Positions 7,422 to 15,889 of a stretch of DNA of 27,057 nucleotides are shown piece by piece. The position numbers and the translations under genes are program-made. Numbering within the stretch: position 1 is the first letter of the stretch; each line of letters begins with the position of its first letter. A model generated the notes under the pieces. That model was not told the origin of the DNA, searched no databases, and worked only from the letters and a program-made list of their open reading frames with translations. Source of the DNA: an uncultured Chlorobiaceae bacterium. GTDB lineage: Bacteria > Bacteroidota > Chlorobiia > Chlorobiales > Chlorobiaceae. The stretch covers positions 1 to 27,057 of the forward strand of contig CAIYWF010000202.1 in assembly GCA_903929845.1 (NCBI GenBank), written 5' to 3'.

Positions 7422-8600
7422 TTAATCAGTATTATGAGCTGAAACCGCCAACCGGTCAAGTATCTCAACACGGCTTTTTGACTGGTTCACCATCTTTTGA
7501 TAGTAATCAATCACAACACCGTTTACTGCGCACCATGACTGTGCCTTTGCAAAAGCAAGCCCTCTGGCTTTCAACTTTTTATATCGGATAGAATCACAAA
7601 GCAATTCAAGACATTTTTCATAAAAATCATCGACATTTCCTTCAGATGCAACAAGTCCGGCAACCGACCGTTCAACAATGTCCCGGCAGCCGCCAGCATC
7701 CGAAACCACTGCTGGCAAGCCTGACGCAAGCGCTTCAAGTGCGACATTACAAAAAGCCTCAGTTGTTGAAGGAAACAGAAAAATATCTCCACAGGCATAA
7801 GCCACAGGCAATTCCACTCCTGTAAGATATCCGGTAAATATAGCTTCCGGCATTCTTCGTCTCATCTCTTTCTCCTCCGGACCAGAACCAATCATCACAA
7901 ATCTCACCCTGTCAGCATATTCCCCCTGCATAAACCTGTCGTAAACCCTCATGACAACTTCGATATCCTTGTAGATCACAAAACGCCCGGCATACACCAC
8001 AACAGTCCTGTTCCCGACATTCCACGCTGAGCGCATCTTTTCGGAACGGCGTAACGGATCAAAAAGCTCTTTGTCTATCCCCCGCGACCAGATTGCAATG
8101 TTTCTGATATTATAACCAGCCAGCTTCGATCGAACACACTCATTCGGGGCAAGAACAAGATTACAACTGTTATAAAACCAGGTCAGATATTTCCAGGCTG
8201 GCTTTACAGCAAACCCGAGACGATAGTAAGCAAGATAAGAAGGGAAATCCGTGTGAAAAGCGGATGCCACTGGAATATTTCTTTTTCTAGCGTACAGAAG
8301 AAACTCCCGCCCTATGATATCGGGCGTCGAAATATGCACAATATCAGGCATAAACACTTCGAGTTGCCGACGAGTTTCATTTCTGAAAAAACCGAGTCGG
8401 TATTCAGGATAGAGGGGTATCGACACAGAAAGCATTGTGTGGACGACTAACCCGTTGTGATTATCTTTGGTTGAAACATCAGGAGACCATACCGCCACTT
8501 CATGCCCGTTTTTCCTGAATGAAGAAACCAGTTGATAGATGGATTTTACCGCACCGTCCTTGTCTTTGACATAAGTCCCCACGTATAAGGCAATCTTCAT
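7422..8600 (-). CDS. GT4-family glycosyltransferase, SqdX/MgtA-like
   Basis: A 392-residue GT-B glycosyltransferase. The N-terminal domain has 'GTYVKDKDGAVKSIYQL' (about 8-24) and 'AFHTDFPSYLAYY' (114-126), a segment typical of the SqdX/MgtA/alpha-mannosyltransferase group. The C-terminal nucleotide-sugar domain has 'VVYAGRF' (201-207), 'IGSGPEE' (237-243) and the EX7E motif, Glu281 and Glu289 in 'EAFCNVALEALASGLP'. Lipid glycosylation (for example glycolipid or sulfolipid synthesis) is the likeliest role, but donor and acceptor cannot be read from the sequence. It is the first gene of a tight run with gnd and zwf, with only 7 bases to gnd; no functional link to the pentose phosphate enzymes is obvious. 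Confidence 0.88.
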   Translation of the reverse strand: MKIALYVGTYVKDKDGAVKSIYQLVSSFRKNGHEVAVWSPDVSTKDNHNGLVVHTMLSVSIPLYPEYRLGFFRNETRRQLEVFMPDIVHISTPDIIGREFLLYARKRNIPVASAFHTDFPSYLAYYRLGFAVKPAWKYLTWFYNSCNLVLAPNECVRSKLAGYNIRNIAIWSRGIDKELFDPLRRSEKMRSAWNVGNRTVVVYAGRFVIYKDIEVVMRVYDRFMQGEYADRVRFVMIGSGPEEKEMRRRMPEAIFTGYLTGVELPVAYACGDIFLFPSTTEAFCNVALEALASGLPAVVSDAGGCRDIVERSVAGLVASEGNVDDFYEKCLELLCDSIRYKKLKARGLAFAKAQSWCAVNGVVIDYYQKMVNQSKSRVEILDRLAVSAHNTD

Positions 8601-8711
8601 AAGAATTAAGTTTCCATGCCGACAATCTCATACACACCTTTCCTGGCACGACCAGCAATCATGAAGTTGAAGGTAACATTTCCCATGAAAAATCCATCAT
8701 ATCAGCCTCAT

Positions 8712-9182
8712 TCAACTGACGGCAAGCGAGAGTTTTGCGACTTTTGGATGGACCAGCCTCTTGTAATTCTCATAGGAGAGTATGAGCAATTCGGTATGAA
8801 CTCCAGCGTTGAAGGCAATTTCATCATCATCTTCAAGCTCTTCAGAGACATAAACATCCATACCATAAAGATTGCCAAAGGGCGGCATGGCTCCTATCTC
8901 GCATTCAGGGAACAAATCAGCAAATTCTTTTTCACTGGCAAGCTCAACCTTGCGTGCTGAGGTCAGTTTACGCAAAAGGTCAAAATCAAGCTGACGGGAA
9001 GCTGGCAAAACAACCATCGCCATTTTACCGTCAAGAGTAACGACAACGGTTTTGGCAAGTTCTTTTCCTGGAACATGGGCGGCAGCAGCTATCTCCTGAG
9101 CCGTGTAGGCCGGAGAATGGCTGACCACAAAATACCTCACGGCATGACTGTCAAGAAACTCCCTTAATTTGCAGATAGGCAT
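8712..9182 (-). CDS. YbaK/EbsC-type aminoacyl-tRNA deacylase
   Basis: A 156-residue protein of the YbaK/ProX editing-domain family, which hydrolyses mischarged aminoacyl-tRNA (often Cys- or Ala-tRNAPro) in trans. It shows 'HSPAYTAQEIAAAAHVPGKELAKTV', with the usual lysine, then 'VVLPASRQLDFDLL' and 'EIGAMPPFGNLYGMDVYV', where the GxxPPFG loop is diagnostic. The start ATG 9180-9182 is supported by a very strong ribosome-binding site (AGGGGAGG) 5-6 bases upstream; the open frame reaches 14 codons further but has no such site. The gene stands alone between the glycosyltransferase and the outer-membrane protein. The exact tRNA substrate is not determined. Confidence 0.85.
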   Translation of the reverse strand: MPICKLREFLDSHAVRYFVVSHSPAYTAQEIAAAAHVPGKELAKTVVVTLDGKMAMVVLPASRQLDFDLLRKLTSARKVELASEKEFADLFPECEIGAMPPFGNLYGMDVYVSEELEDDDEIAFNAGVHTELLILSYENYKRLVHPKVAKLSLAVS

Positions 9183-9244
9183 AGCAACCTCCCCTGTTAA
9201 ACGGTTATAATGACAAGACATCAAAAATCCTGATGCGTCACGTT

Positions 9245-9805
9245 TCAGAAGCCGACCCTCAGGCCGAGCATCACGTTATGCGTGCCGATACTATATTTAT
9301 GATTGCCAGCCAGTTCTGCGCTGGATGCACTAAAATAGCGATACTGTGCATTCAGTATGGTAAACGGTGCTACACTGATGCCCGCGCCTCCTCCGAACTG
9401 CCAGGCAAAAACCGTGTCGTCAACAGTACTGCCAAAACCATTATCTTCGTCAACCTTTGCCATGCCAACTCCAGCAATAACAAAAGGCTTGAGAGGAGAA
9501 AAAGGAAGATCCAGATTAATATAACCATTACCCATAACTGTCGTCATCGACTCCGATGCATCACTATTGTGAACCCCGTTTTTCTGGTGCCCCAGTTCGG
9601 CTTCAAGACGATATTGACCGCCATCTAATCCTATGGCTCCTACAAGATCACAACCGGTATCATAGGATCTGGCTGTAAGCTCAGAATCACCCAGCGAAGC
9701 AAGACCTATAGAGCCACTCACATAAGGTGTTGCGGCATTTGCTGAAGGAGGGGAACAGGCTAATGCCATAAAGCCAAGTACAATTCCCGCAACTGTTATT
9801 TTCAT
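9245..9805 (-). CDS. Small outer-membrane beta-barrel protein
   Basis: A 186-residue protein with a signal peptide (MKITVAGIVLGFMALACSPP, cleavage likely after SANA at residue 24) followed by alternating amphipathic strands, a glycine-rich 'AWQFGGGAGISV' stretch, and a C-terminal 'MLGLRVGF' ending in Phe, as in outer-membrane barrels. It resembles the eight-stranded opacity/OmpA-like/OmpW-like porin group. The start at ATG 9803-9805 gives the signal peptide; the open frame runs another 55 codons into the aldehyde dehydrogenase gene, which is rejected. The 124-base gap upstream carries TTGGTC and TACTTT separated by 17 bases on the minus strand, a possible promoter. The function beyond membrane localisation is unknown. 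Confidence 0.8.
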   Translation of the reverse strand: MKITVAGIVLGFMALACSPPSANAATPYVSGSIGLASLGDSELTARSYDTGCDLVGAIGLDGGQYRLEAELGHQKNGVHNSDASESMTTVMGNGYINLDLPFSPLKPFVIAGVGMAKVDEDNGFGSTVDDTVFAWQFGGGAGISVAPFTILNAQYRYFSASSAELAGNHKYSIGTHNVMLGLRVGF

Positions 9806-9929
9806 TACTGGCTCTCGTTTTTCATCGTTTATTCTAATAATACCTGCGCCAAAGCTCTTGGTGTAAAAGTAACACATTACGGCAAAACGACCAAGCTGCA
9901 CGAATACCAGTTGACGTAAGCCCATCTTT

Positions 9930-11339
9930 TCAGTACAGAAAGAGCTGTCCGGTACCCCATCCAAGAACAAGTCGTCTCAGAAAGCTGATCTTCCTGCTGC
10001 TGTAGGGCGGGTAACGCAGAGCAGGATCAGGATAGAGTGCTCTTTTCAGCACGCTTTGCTTAAAAGAAAAGGTTTCAAAGCCAGCCTTGCCGTGATAGGC
10101 ACCAAATCCGCTGCTGCCAATCCCGCCGAAAGGAAGAGTGTAAAGTGCTGCATGAAAAAGCAGATCGTTGATACAAACTCCACCTGAACGGGAGTGTCGC
10201 ACTACCCGTTCCTGCACATCACTGTCAGAAGAGAAAAGATAGATCGCGAGAGGCTCCTTTACGCTTTGAATAATATCAAGAGCTTCTTCAAGGGCCTTAT
10301 ATGCAATAACCGGCAGCAAAGGGCCGAAAATCTCCGACTGCATGACCTCAGAAGTAGGCGTCACTCCGCGAAGAATCGTCGGTGCGATATAACGTTCTTC
10401 AATGTCAGTTTCACCCCCGCTCCAAGGTGCGAAATCGTTAAGCAGCGTTTCAAGCCGTCTGAAATGCTGATCATTAACAATGCGGGGATAATCAGGACTC
10501 AACCGGGGATCATCTCCATAGAAATCGGTGATTGCCTCCTGCATAGACCGAAGAAGTTCAGCCTCCCGCGTCTCATGCACAAGGACATAATCCGGCGCAA
10601 GACAGGTCTGACCTGCATTCAGAAATTTGGCCCATACGATGCGCCGCGCCGCCACTCGGATATCCGAATTCTGATCGACAATACAGGGGCATTTACCTCC
10701 AAGCTCCAGCGTTAACGGCGTCAAATGCCTTGCCGCAGCAGACATGACCTCTCGACCTATGGCATAGCTGCCAGTATAAAAAATATAGTCAAACCGTTCT
10801 TCAAGCAGACCCTTGGCCACTTCCACACCACCTTCAATAACACATACCGCGCGACGATCAAGATAGTGCACCAACCCTTCAGCAATAATGGATGAGGTAT
10901 GGGGAGCATGTTCTGACGGTTTGATAACTGCACAATTTCCGGCGGCAAGAGCACTGATGAGGGGAGCAAGACAAAGATTCAGCGGGTAGTTCCATGCCCC
11001 GATTATGAGTACAACTCCATAAGGTGCTGGTGAGTAATAGCCTTTGGCTGGCTGATAGATGAGAGGAACAGAAACCCGCTGGGACTTCGTCCATGATTTG
11101 AGATGCTTCAGGGCAAAGCGAATTTCCCCACGAAGATATCCCGTTTCGGTTAAAAAAGTCTCTACCGCTGACTTTCTGAAATCATCATGCACCGCATCTG
11201 CAATATCCCTTTCCCGCTCAACAAGAAACGTGTCAAGTGCAAGCAACTGCGATTGACGCCACTTCAATTCCTTGGTTATACCCTGTTGAAACGTTTCTCT
11301 CAACACCGCCAACTCGGGCAACACCTGATCTTTTTGCAT
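9930..11339 (-). CDS. Aldehyde dehydrogenase (class 3-like)
   Basis: A 469-residue NAD(P)+-dependent aldehyde dehydrogenase. Catalytic and cofactor residues are in place: 'GAWNYPL' with Asn117, 'IKPSEHAP' with Lys140, 'FYTGSYAIGREVM' (coenzyme loop, about 187-199), 'LELGGKCP' with general base Glu212, and 'NAGQTCLAPDYV' with nucleophile Cys246. The lack of an N-terminal extension and a hydrophobic C-terminal tail of about 40 residues ('FLRRLVLGWGTGQLFLY') place it in the class 3/fatty-aldehyde group, whose tails can associate with membranes. Start ATG 11337-11339. It is followed by the outer-membrane protein gene after 124 bases. The physiological aldehyde is unknown. Confidence 0.92.
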   Translation of the reverse strand: MQKDQVLPELAVLRETFQQGITKELKWRQSQLLALDTFLVERERDIADAVHDDFRKSAVETFLTETGYLRGEIRFALKHLKSWTKSQRVSVPLIYQPAKGYYSPAPYGVVLIIGAWNYPLNLCLAPLISALAAGNCAVIKPSEHAPHTSSIIAEGLVHYLDRRAVCVIEGGVEVAKGLLEERFDYIFYTGSYAIGREVMSAAARHLTPLTLELGGKCPCIVDQNSDIRVAARRIVWAKFLNAGQTCLAPDYVLVHETREAELLRSMQEAITDFYGDDPRLSPDYPRIVNDQHFRRLETLLNDFAPWSGGETDIEERYIAPTILRGVTPTSEVMQSEIFGPLLPVIAYKALEEALDIIQSVKEPLAIYLFSSDSDVQERVVRHSRSGGVCINDLLFHAALYTLPFGGIGSSGFGAYHGKAGFETFSFKQSVLKRALYPDPALRYPPYSSRKISFLRRLVLGWGTGQLFLY

Positions 11340-11462
11340 TAGAGATGCTTCTAAACCATTACCATCAAACTTCTGCAGCCAAAACTTCCGATTGCAATGT
11401 AACGAAAAAGGCGTTCAGCCGGATGACTGGTTTTTTGCCAACAGCGCCTGAACAATCGACAT

Positions 11463-12254
11463 TCAGTGCAACACCAAACGTTCCATAAGAATTGCGGCAG
11501 AGATGGAGGCATTGAGCGATTCGACCTGCACTTTTTTACCACTACGCGGTATCCGGACAAGCAAGTCAGTCAACGCTTTTACCGGTTCACTGATGCCATT
11601 AGCCTCGTTACCGATCACAAGCACCATTTTTTCAGGCCAGCCAGCGAACTCTCTGAAATCCTCTCCGTCAAGCGACGAGCAAACTATCGTATAGCCAATT
11701 TTTTGAAGGCGATGAAGTTCATGAGCAAGAGATTCTGCGCCGTAATGGGAGAGCGCAAAGATGCTTCCTGCGCATGATCGTACAACCTTTGCATTATACC
11801 GGTCGGCGGTTCCGAGACCGCAGATCATCGCGTCAACACCAAACCAGACTGCCGTTCTGAGAATGGTACCCACATTACCCGGATCCTGAACATCATCAAG
11901 GGCAACAATGAGTGATCGTCCCGGCTTATCCTTACCCTCATACCCATTCGGTAGCTGTTGGCGAAAAACGCCAAAAATCCCTTGCGACGTCGAGGTCTGG
12001 GCAAGCTGATTGCCCTCTTTTTCGGTGACAGAAAAGACCTTTCCCTTGTATGTTTGGGCTAAGCGGGCAACATCTGCTTCTCCCTCCCTGATCAGCAAGG
12101 CAACAAGCATCTCTTCATCAGGCAGGTTCTGACAAAGCTCCCTGACCGTACGAAGCCCTTCGGCAAGAAAAAGCCCTTCCGAATCCCTGAACTTCTTTTG
12201 ATGGAGTTTCACAAAGTCCCGGAGTCTGGACTTGCTTAACCCGACCAGCTTCAT
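11463..12254 (-). CDS. TrmH/SpoU-family RNA 2'-O-ribose methyltransferase
   Basis: A 263-residue SPOUT-class RNA methyltransferase using S-adenosylmethionine. An N-terminal L30e-like substrate-binding domain (about 1-105, with 'KFRDSEGLFLAEGLRTVREL') is followed by the trefoil-knot catalytic domain. Motif 1 is 'DDVQDPGNVGTILRT' (120-134), motif 2 'VIGNEANGIS' (213-222), and motif 3 'VESLNASISAA' (244-254). The domain order is that of rRNA/tRNA methylases of the RlmB/TsnR/YsgA group; the target nucleotide cannot be named. Its ATG overlaps the TGA of the upstream gene in the 4-base sequence ATGA, so translation of the two is probably coupled. Confidence 0.92.
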   Translation of the reverse strand: MKLVGLSKSRLRDFVKLHQKKFRDSEGLFLAEGLRTVRELCQNLPDEEMLVALLIREGEADVARLAQTYKGKVFSVTEKEGNQLAQTSTSQGIFGVFRQQLPNGYEGKDKPGRSLIVALDDVQDPGNVGTILRTAVWFGVDAMICGLGTADRYNAKVVRSCAGSIFALSHYGAESLAHELHRLQKIGYTIVCSSLDGEDFREFAGWPEKMVLVIGNEANGISEPVKALTDLLVRIPRSGKKVQVESLNASISAAILMERLVLH

Positions 12255-13066
12255 GACTGTGCTCCGACTCTTTTCAGACTTGAAATCACCGATGTCGGAT
12301 CATGGGAAAAATCAGCAGGCGGAACGCCAGCGCCCTGAGAAAGAGCCGCACTGTCAAGTTCAACAGAGAATCCATCTGCGCTCTTCGAGTCATCCTCTGC
12401 ACCGGTCATACAACGACGGATGTACTCATCGAAACTCTCTCTCTCCATTGAGTGGCCTTCCAGAACAGACGGCTGTTCCCCGTCAACTCCTTTTGTGTCG
12501 CGAATCGAAGGAGTCGATGCTTCAATCATGAATGTGATCTTGCACATCACCTCCTCCCGTGACAGCTCACCCAGAGCAACTTTTTTTACAAGACGACAAA
12601 AAGAGGCCTCATCAATCTTTTCCATCATCTGAAGCAACGGCCCAAGGCCCCCATACATCTCCGCATGAATCCTGATTGCCTCTTCAATCGATGCCATAGG
12701 TTTACCGGCTGACGGGTTGAGGCTTTTTTGCGCTTCGTTTGTCGGAGGTGCAACAGAATTTTCTTTTGCACCTTTTACAGTCCCCCCTCCAAGAAACTCC
12801 TCATCCACACTATACTCCCTGAGCCGATCCCGCATGATATCAGTCCGCTTCTCCCTTGCACGCCTCATCGAAACAGAGTCCATCTCAGGAGGCTGCTGCA
12901 GCAGAAGCCGCACGACCACAAGAATTCCCGTCAAGGCGACAGCAATAATGAAACAGAACAGAATCAGATCCAGCTTGAAGCCAAACAGCAGTACCACAAG
13001 CAACTCAGTGGCTACAAGTCCGGAGAAAAGAGTGAGGAGGAGTTTCAGGAAAAAACGCTCATTCAT
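12251..13066 (-). CDS. Membrane-anchored protein of unknown function, coupled to trmH-like gene
   Basis: A 271-residue protein that I do not recognise. Two adjacent hydrophobic helices (about 6-28 and 33-55) form a hairpin anchor. They are followed by a basic stretch ('SMRRAREKRTDIMRDRLREY'), a low-complexity linker, a helical domain (about 126-190, with 'ASFCRLVKKVALGELSREEV') and an acidic disordered tail. Only one ATG gives the full helical hairpin. On the minus strand TTGCAT (13099-13104) and TATAAA (13075-13080), 18 bases apart, resemble a promoter but would leave almost no leader. It is co-translated with the RNA methyltransferase through an ATGA overlap, which may hint at a role in ribosome or RNA handling at the membrane, but this is inference. 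Confidence 0.7.
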   Translation of the reverse strand: MNERFFLKLLLTLFSGLVATELLVVLLFGFKLDLILFCFIIAVALTGILVVVRLLLQQPPEMDSVSMRRAREKRTDIMRDRLREYSVDEEFLGGGTVKGAKENSVAPPTNEAQKSLNPSAGKPMASIEEAIRIHAEMYGGLGPLLQMMEKIDEASFCRLVKKVALGELSREEVMCKITFMIEASTPSIRDTKGVDGEQPSVLEGHSMERESFDEYIRRCMTGAEDDSKSADGFSVELDSAALSQGAGVPPADFSHDPTSVISSLKRVGAQS

Positions 13067-13391
13067 AGTACTGTTTTATACACATTGGAGATTGATCAAT
13101 GCAATGAATTATTTTCGATGCACACAGTAATGAGAGTGTCGAAAACATTTTTCAAAGCAAAAATCCGAAACTCTTGAGAAGTGAGTCAAGACTTGCAAAC
13201 AACAGTTTGTCGAAAGCTGAATGTTCAGTGCCAGAAAACTTAAAAGCATCTGTCGAACTATTCACCACACTTTTGTTCGGTAATGTAACTCACATTACAC
13301 CGTAAATCAAATTCACCACAGGATTTCTCTTGCCTCTTGCGTACATTGTCAGCTCAATAAAACCACACCTTCATACAAAAAGAAATCATAG
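13067..13391. other. Divergent 325-base intergenic region
   Basis: This separates the minus-strand membrane-protein/methyltransferase pair from the plus-strand U32 gene, so it should carry promoters in both directions. It holds the perfect inverted repeat at 13280-13298 (listed separately) and the possible minus-strand promoter elements at 13075-13104. Three-frame reading on each strand gave no plausible gene. Confidence 0.5.
13280..13298. promoter_or_regulatory. Candidate operator, perfect 7-bp inverted repeat
   Basis: GTAATGT (13280-13286), a 5-base spacer, then ACATTAC (13292-13298) form a perfect 19-base dyad typical of a homodimeric transcription-factor site. It sits about 93 bases upstream of the U32 gene start and about 215 bases from the divergent gene. 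No T-run follows, so it is not a terminator. The regulator is not identifiable from sequence alone. Confidence 0.4.
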
Positions 13392-14681
13392 ATGCCTTTG
13401 ACCAATGCGGGATTACCCTCGTCGTTTGAAGCGAGGTCTAACAGTAAACAAACTGTTGAACTCATCTCCCCGGCTGGCGACATGACTTCCTTGGTTACTG
13501 CGCTGAAGGCAGGGGCAGACGCAATTTATTTCGGCGCTGAGGGCTACAATATGCGGGCTGGAAGCAGCAATTTTACTCCGACGGACTTCCCCAATGTAAT
13601 AACTCTTTGTAAAGAGCATGACGCTAAGGCTTATCTGGCGCTGAATACGATTGTCTATGATGGTGAGCTGAAAAAGATGACTCAGACTGTCACTGCGGCC
13701 AGGACTGCGGGGATTGATGCGGTGATCTGCTCGGATATGGCAGTCATCGAAGCTTGCCGGAAGATTGATATGCCGTTTCATATATCGACACAGGCGTCGG
13801 TCAGCAACTACAGTGCCGTTCAATTTTATGCAGCTCTTGGAGCACGTATGATTGTGCTGGCACGAGAGCTCACGCTTGAGCAGGTGCACCACATCGCCGG
13901 AAAAATCAGGAACGATGGTCTTGATGTGCTGATCGAGTGCTTTGTTCATGGCGCGATGTGTGTGGCAGTTTCAGGGCGCTGCTTTATGTCGCAGGAGCTT
14001 TTCGGGCGATCGGCAAACCGTGGGCAATGTGTGCAACCCTGCCGCAGGCAGTACCTTATTACTGATCCAGAGGAGAACGAAGAGCTTGAGCTTGGCACTG
14101 ATTATGTGATGAGTCCGAAAGACCTTTGCGCCATTGAGTTTCTTGATGTTCTTATTGATGCGGGAATCAGCGGATTCAAGATTGAGGGAAGGAGCCGTAG
14201 CCCGGAATATGTTCTTACAACAACCACAGCTTACCGCCAGGCACTCGATCTTTGTACCCACCATCGCACTGACCCGGAGTTCAGGAGTACATACAGTGAA
14301 CTGTCTATGAGGCTCAAGCATGAGCTGGCCAAGGTTTATAACCGTGGATTTTCGGAGGGATTTTATTTTGGAAAACCTCTTGATGCTTGGACAAGAGAGT
14401 ATGGCTCACTGGCTCAGGAGAAAAAAACCTATATCGGTGAGATAAAAAAATATTATCCAAAGGCGGGAGTGGCAGAGATGGTCATCTACGCCCGTGGCCT
14501 CAAGCAGGGCGACAAACTCTCTATTCTTGGGCCAAAAACAGGGGTTGTCACGGTGATTGCAGGTACCTTTTATACGAATGACCTGCCTGAGACCGACGCA
14601 GTCAAGGGTGACAGCGTCACCCTGAAATGTGAAAAAGTAAGGAGGGGCGACAAAGTTTATTTACTTGAAAAAAGAAAATAA
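13392..14681 (+). CDS. U32-family peptidase-like protein, probable tRNA hydroxylation factor (TrhP/YegQ group)
   Basis: A 429-residue protein carrying the full U32 signature between Glu182 and Ser200: E-C-F-V-H-G-A-M-C-V-A-V-S-G-R-C-F-M-S. Four cysteines, Cys190, Cys197, Cys213 and Cys217, are spaced as in members proposed to bind an iron-sulfur cluster. The TIM-barrel domain covers about 22-290, and a C-terminal beta-rich domain (about 335-429) is present, as in the YegQ/TrhP group that uses prephenate to hydroxylate wobble uridine in tRNA; despite the name, these are probably not proteases. It reads towards the hydrogenase operon with 128 bases between, and a shared transcript is possible but unsupported. 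Confidence 0.85.
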   Translation: MPLTNAGLPSSFEARSNSKQTVELISPAGDMTSLVTALKAGADAIYFGAEGYNMRAGSSNFTPTDFPNVITLCKEHDAKAYLALNTIVYDGELKKMTQTVTAARTAGIDAVICSDMAVIEACRKIDMPFHISTQASVSNYSAVQFYAALGARMIVLARELTLEQVHHIAGKIRNDGLDVLIECFVHGAMCVAVSGRCFMSQELFGRSANRGQCVQPCRRQYLITDPEENEELELGTDYVMSPKDLCAIEFLDVLIDAGISGFKIEGRSRSPEYVLTTTTAYRQALDLCTHHRTDPEFRSTYSELSMRLKHELAKVYNRGFSEGFYFGKPLDAWTREYGSLAQEKKTYIGEIKKYYPKAGVAEMVIYARGLKQGDKLSILGPKTGVVTVIAGTFYTNDLPETDAVKGDSVTLKCEKVRRGDKVYLLEKRK

Positions 14682-14809
14682 CGAGGCTGTTTCAGCGTAT
14701 TGGAGAGAGTTGCTCGTTGCTTTGCAAGATGCTTTTGTTTAAGTTTAGACTAATGATCTCCATGTTGTTACAGCGCTTCTCTGCAATGCCTGAATCGGGA
14801 ACATGAGCA

Positions 14810-15889
14810 ATGATCTACAAAGTCATTTCGAAGAGAGAGTTTAAGGCTTTTATTGATGCACTTGTCCGGAATAACAGCTCCTTCGGACCGCGAAAGGTAG
14901 ACACTGGAAGCAACGGTGAACCGATCTATCAGTTCATGCCCGTGAAGTCGGTCGATGAAATTAATTTTGATTATACGGTAACACACTCGTCGGCCAAACA
15001 CTTTTTCCTGCCTTACCGAGACGAGCTTTCCCACTTCAACTTCAGTGATGGAAACTGGGAACAGGAGATACAGTACGAGTCTCCACCCATCATCCTTATC
15101 GGGCTCAGACCCTGCGACATCAATGCGGTCAACATTCTTGACGATGTTATGCTCCATGGAGCCTATCCCTCTCCCTACTATCTGGCACGCCGGAAAAACA
15201 CCTTCATTATCGGCATGGACCATCTGCCTCTGCCTGACTGCTTCTGCCACTCGATGAATCGGCACACCGTCAATCATGGATTCAACCTTTTCTGCTCCGA
15301 CATCGGCGACAGCTACTATCTTTCGATCAACTCCTCGAAAGCATTCAACTTCCTCAAGGAGTTCAGGATCGAAGAGCCGTCTTATGAGGACAATTGCAGC
15401 CTGATCGAGCGGCGCAAGAACATCAAGAACAGCTTTGAAACCAAGATCGAGGTGTCCGGACTGCCCTGTTTCCTCGACATCGAATTTGACTCTCCGATTT
15501 GGCAGAAATGGGGCGACAAGTGCCTCAGTTGCGGCTCCTGCGCGATGGTCTGCCCGACCTGCTACTGCTACAGCGTAGAAGAGCGTTTCGATGTTGATCT
15601 CAAAGGCTCGACACGGCAGAACCATCTCTACTCATGCAATCTGGTTGATTTCGCGCAGGTCACTGGCGGGCATAACTTCAGACCAAAAAACGGCGACCGC
15701 CTCAAGTATCGCTACTACCACCCTTACCGTGGATTTGCGGCCAACGACAACCAGCAGATCTGCGTCGGCTGCAACCGTTGCGGGCGGGCCTGCCTTGCCG
15801 ACATCAACCCGAAAGACGTCATCAACGACCTCAGACTAGAGCGAGAATCATGCATGATATGCGTTTCACCATCCCCGGACAAGACCTGA
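14810..15889 (+). CDS. hydB: Group 3b [NiFe] hydrogenase (sulfhydrogenase) beta subunit, 4Fe-4S protein
   Basis: A 359-residue electron-transfer subunit of the cytoplasmic bidirectional NAD(P)-linked hydrogenase/sulfhydrogenase. Two [4Fe-4S] cluster motifs are visible: Cys238/241/244/248 ('CLSCGSCAMVCPTC') and Cys318/321/324/328 ('CVGCNRCGRACLADINP'). The N-terminal domain has the family's 'LIGLRPCDINAVNILD' (97-111). It passes electrons between the HydG flavin and HydD. A GGGA sequence precedes ATG 14810, and an out-of-frame ATG sits 7 bases earlier. It is the first gene of hydBGDA; its 3' end overlaps the likely hydG start by 40 bases. The 128 bases upstream must hold any dedicated promoter; none is clear to me. 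Confidence 0.94.
   Translation: MIYKVISKREFKAFIDALVRNNSSFGPRKVDTGSNGEPIYQFMPVKSVDEINFDYTVTHSSAKHFFLPYRDELSHFNFSDGNWEQEIQYESPPIILIGLRPCDINAVNILDDVMLHGAYPSPYYLARRKNTFIIGMDHLPLPDCFCHSMNRHTVNHGFNLFCSDIGDSYYLSINSSKAFNFLKEFRIEEPSYEDNCSLIERRKNIKNSFETKIEVSGLPCFLDIEFDSPIWQKWGDKCLSCGSCAMVCPTCYCYSVEERFDVDLKGSTRQNHLYSCNLVDFAQVTGGHNFRPKNGDRLKYRYYHPYRGFAANDNQQICVGCNRCGRACLADINPKDVINDLRLERESCMICVSPSPDKT

Noticed and set aside
9806..9970. N-terminal extension of the outer-membrane protein into the aldehyde dehydrogenase gene
   Set aside because: It would hide the signal peptide at 9805 and overlap a well-defined gene end.
14768..15625. 285-codon open frame on the minus strand antisense to hydB
   Set aside because: It is the mirror of a high-GC, well-conserved gene; the translation has no recognisable domain, and HydB cluster motifs on the plus strand are intact.
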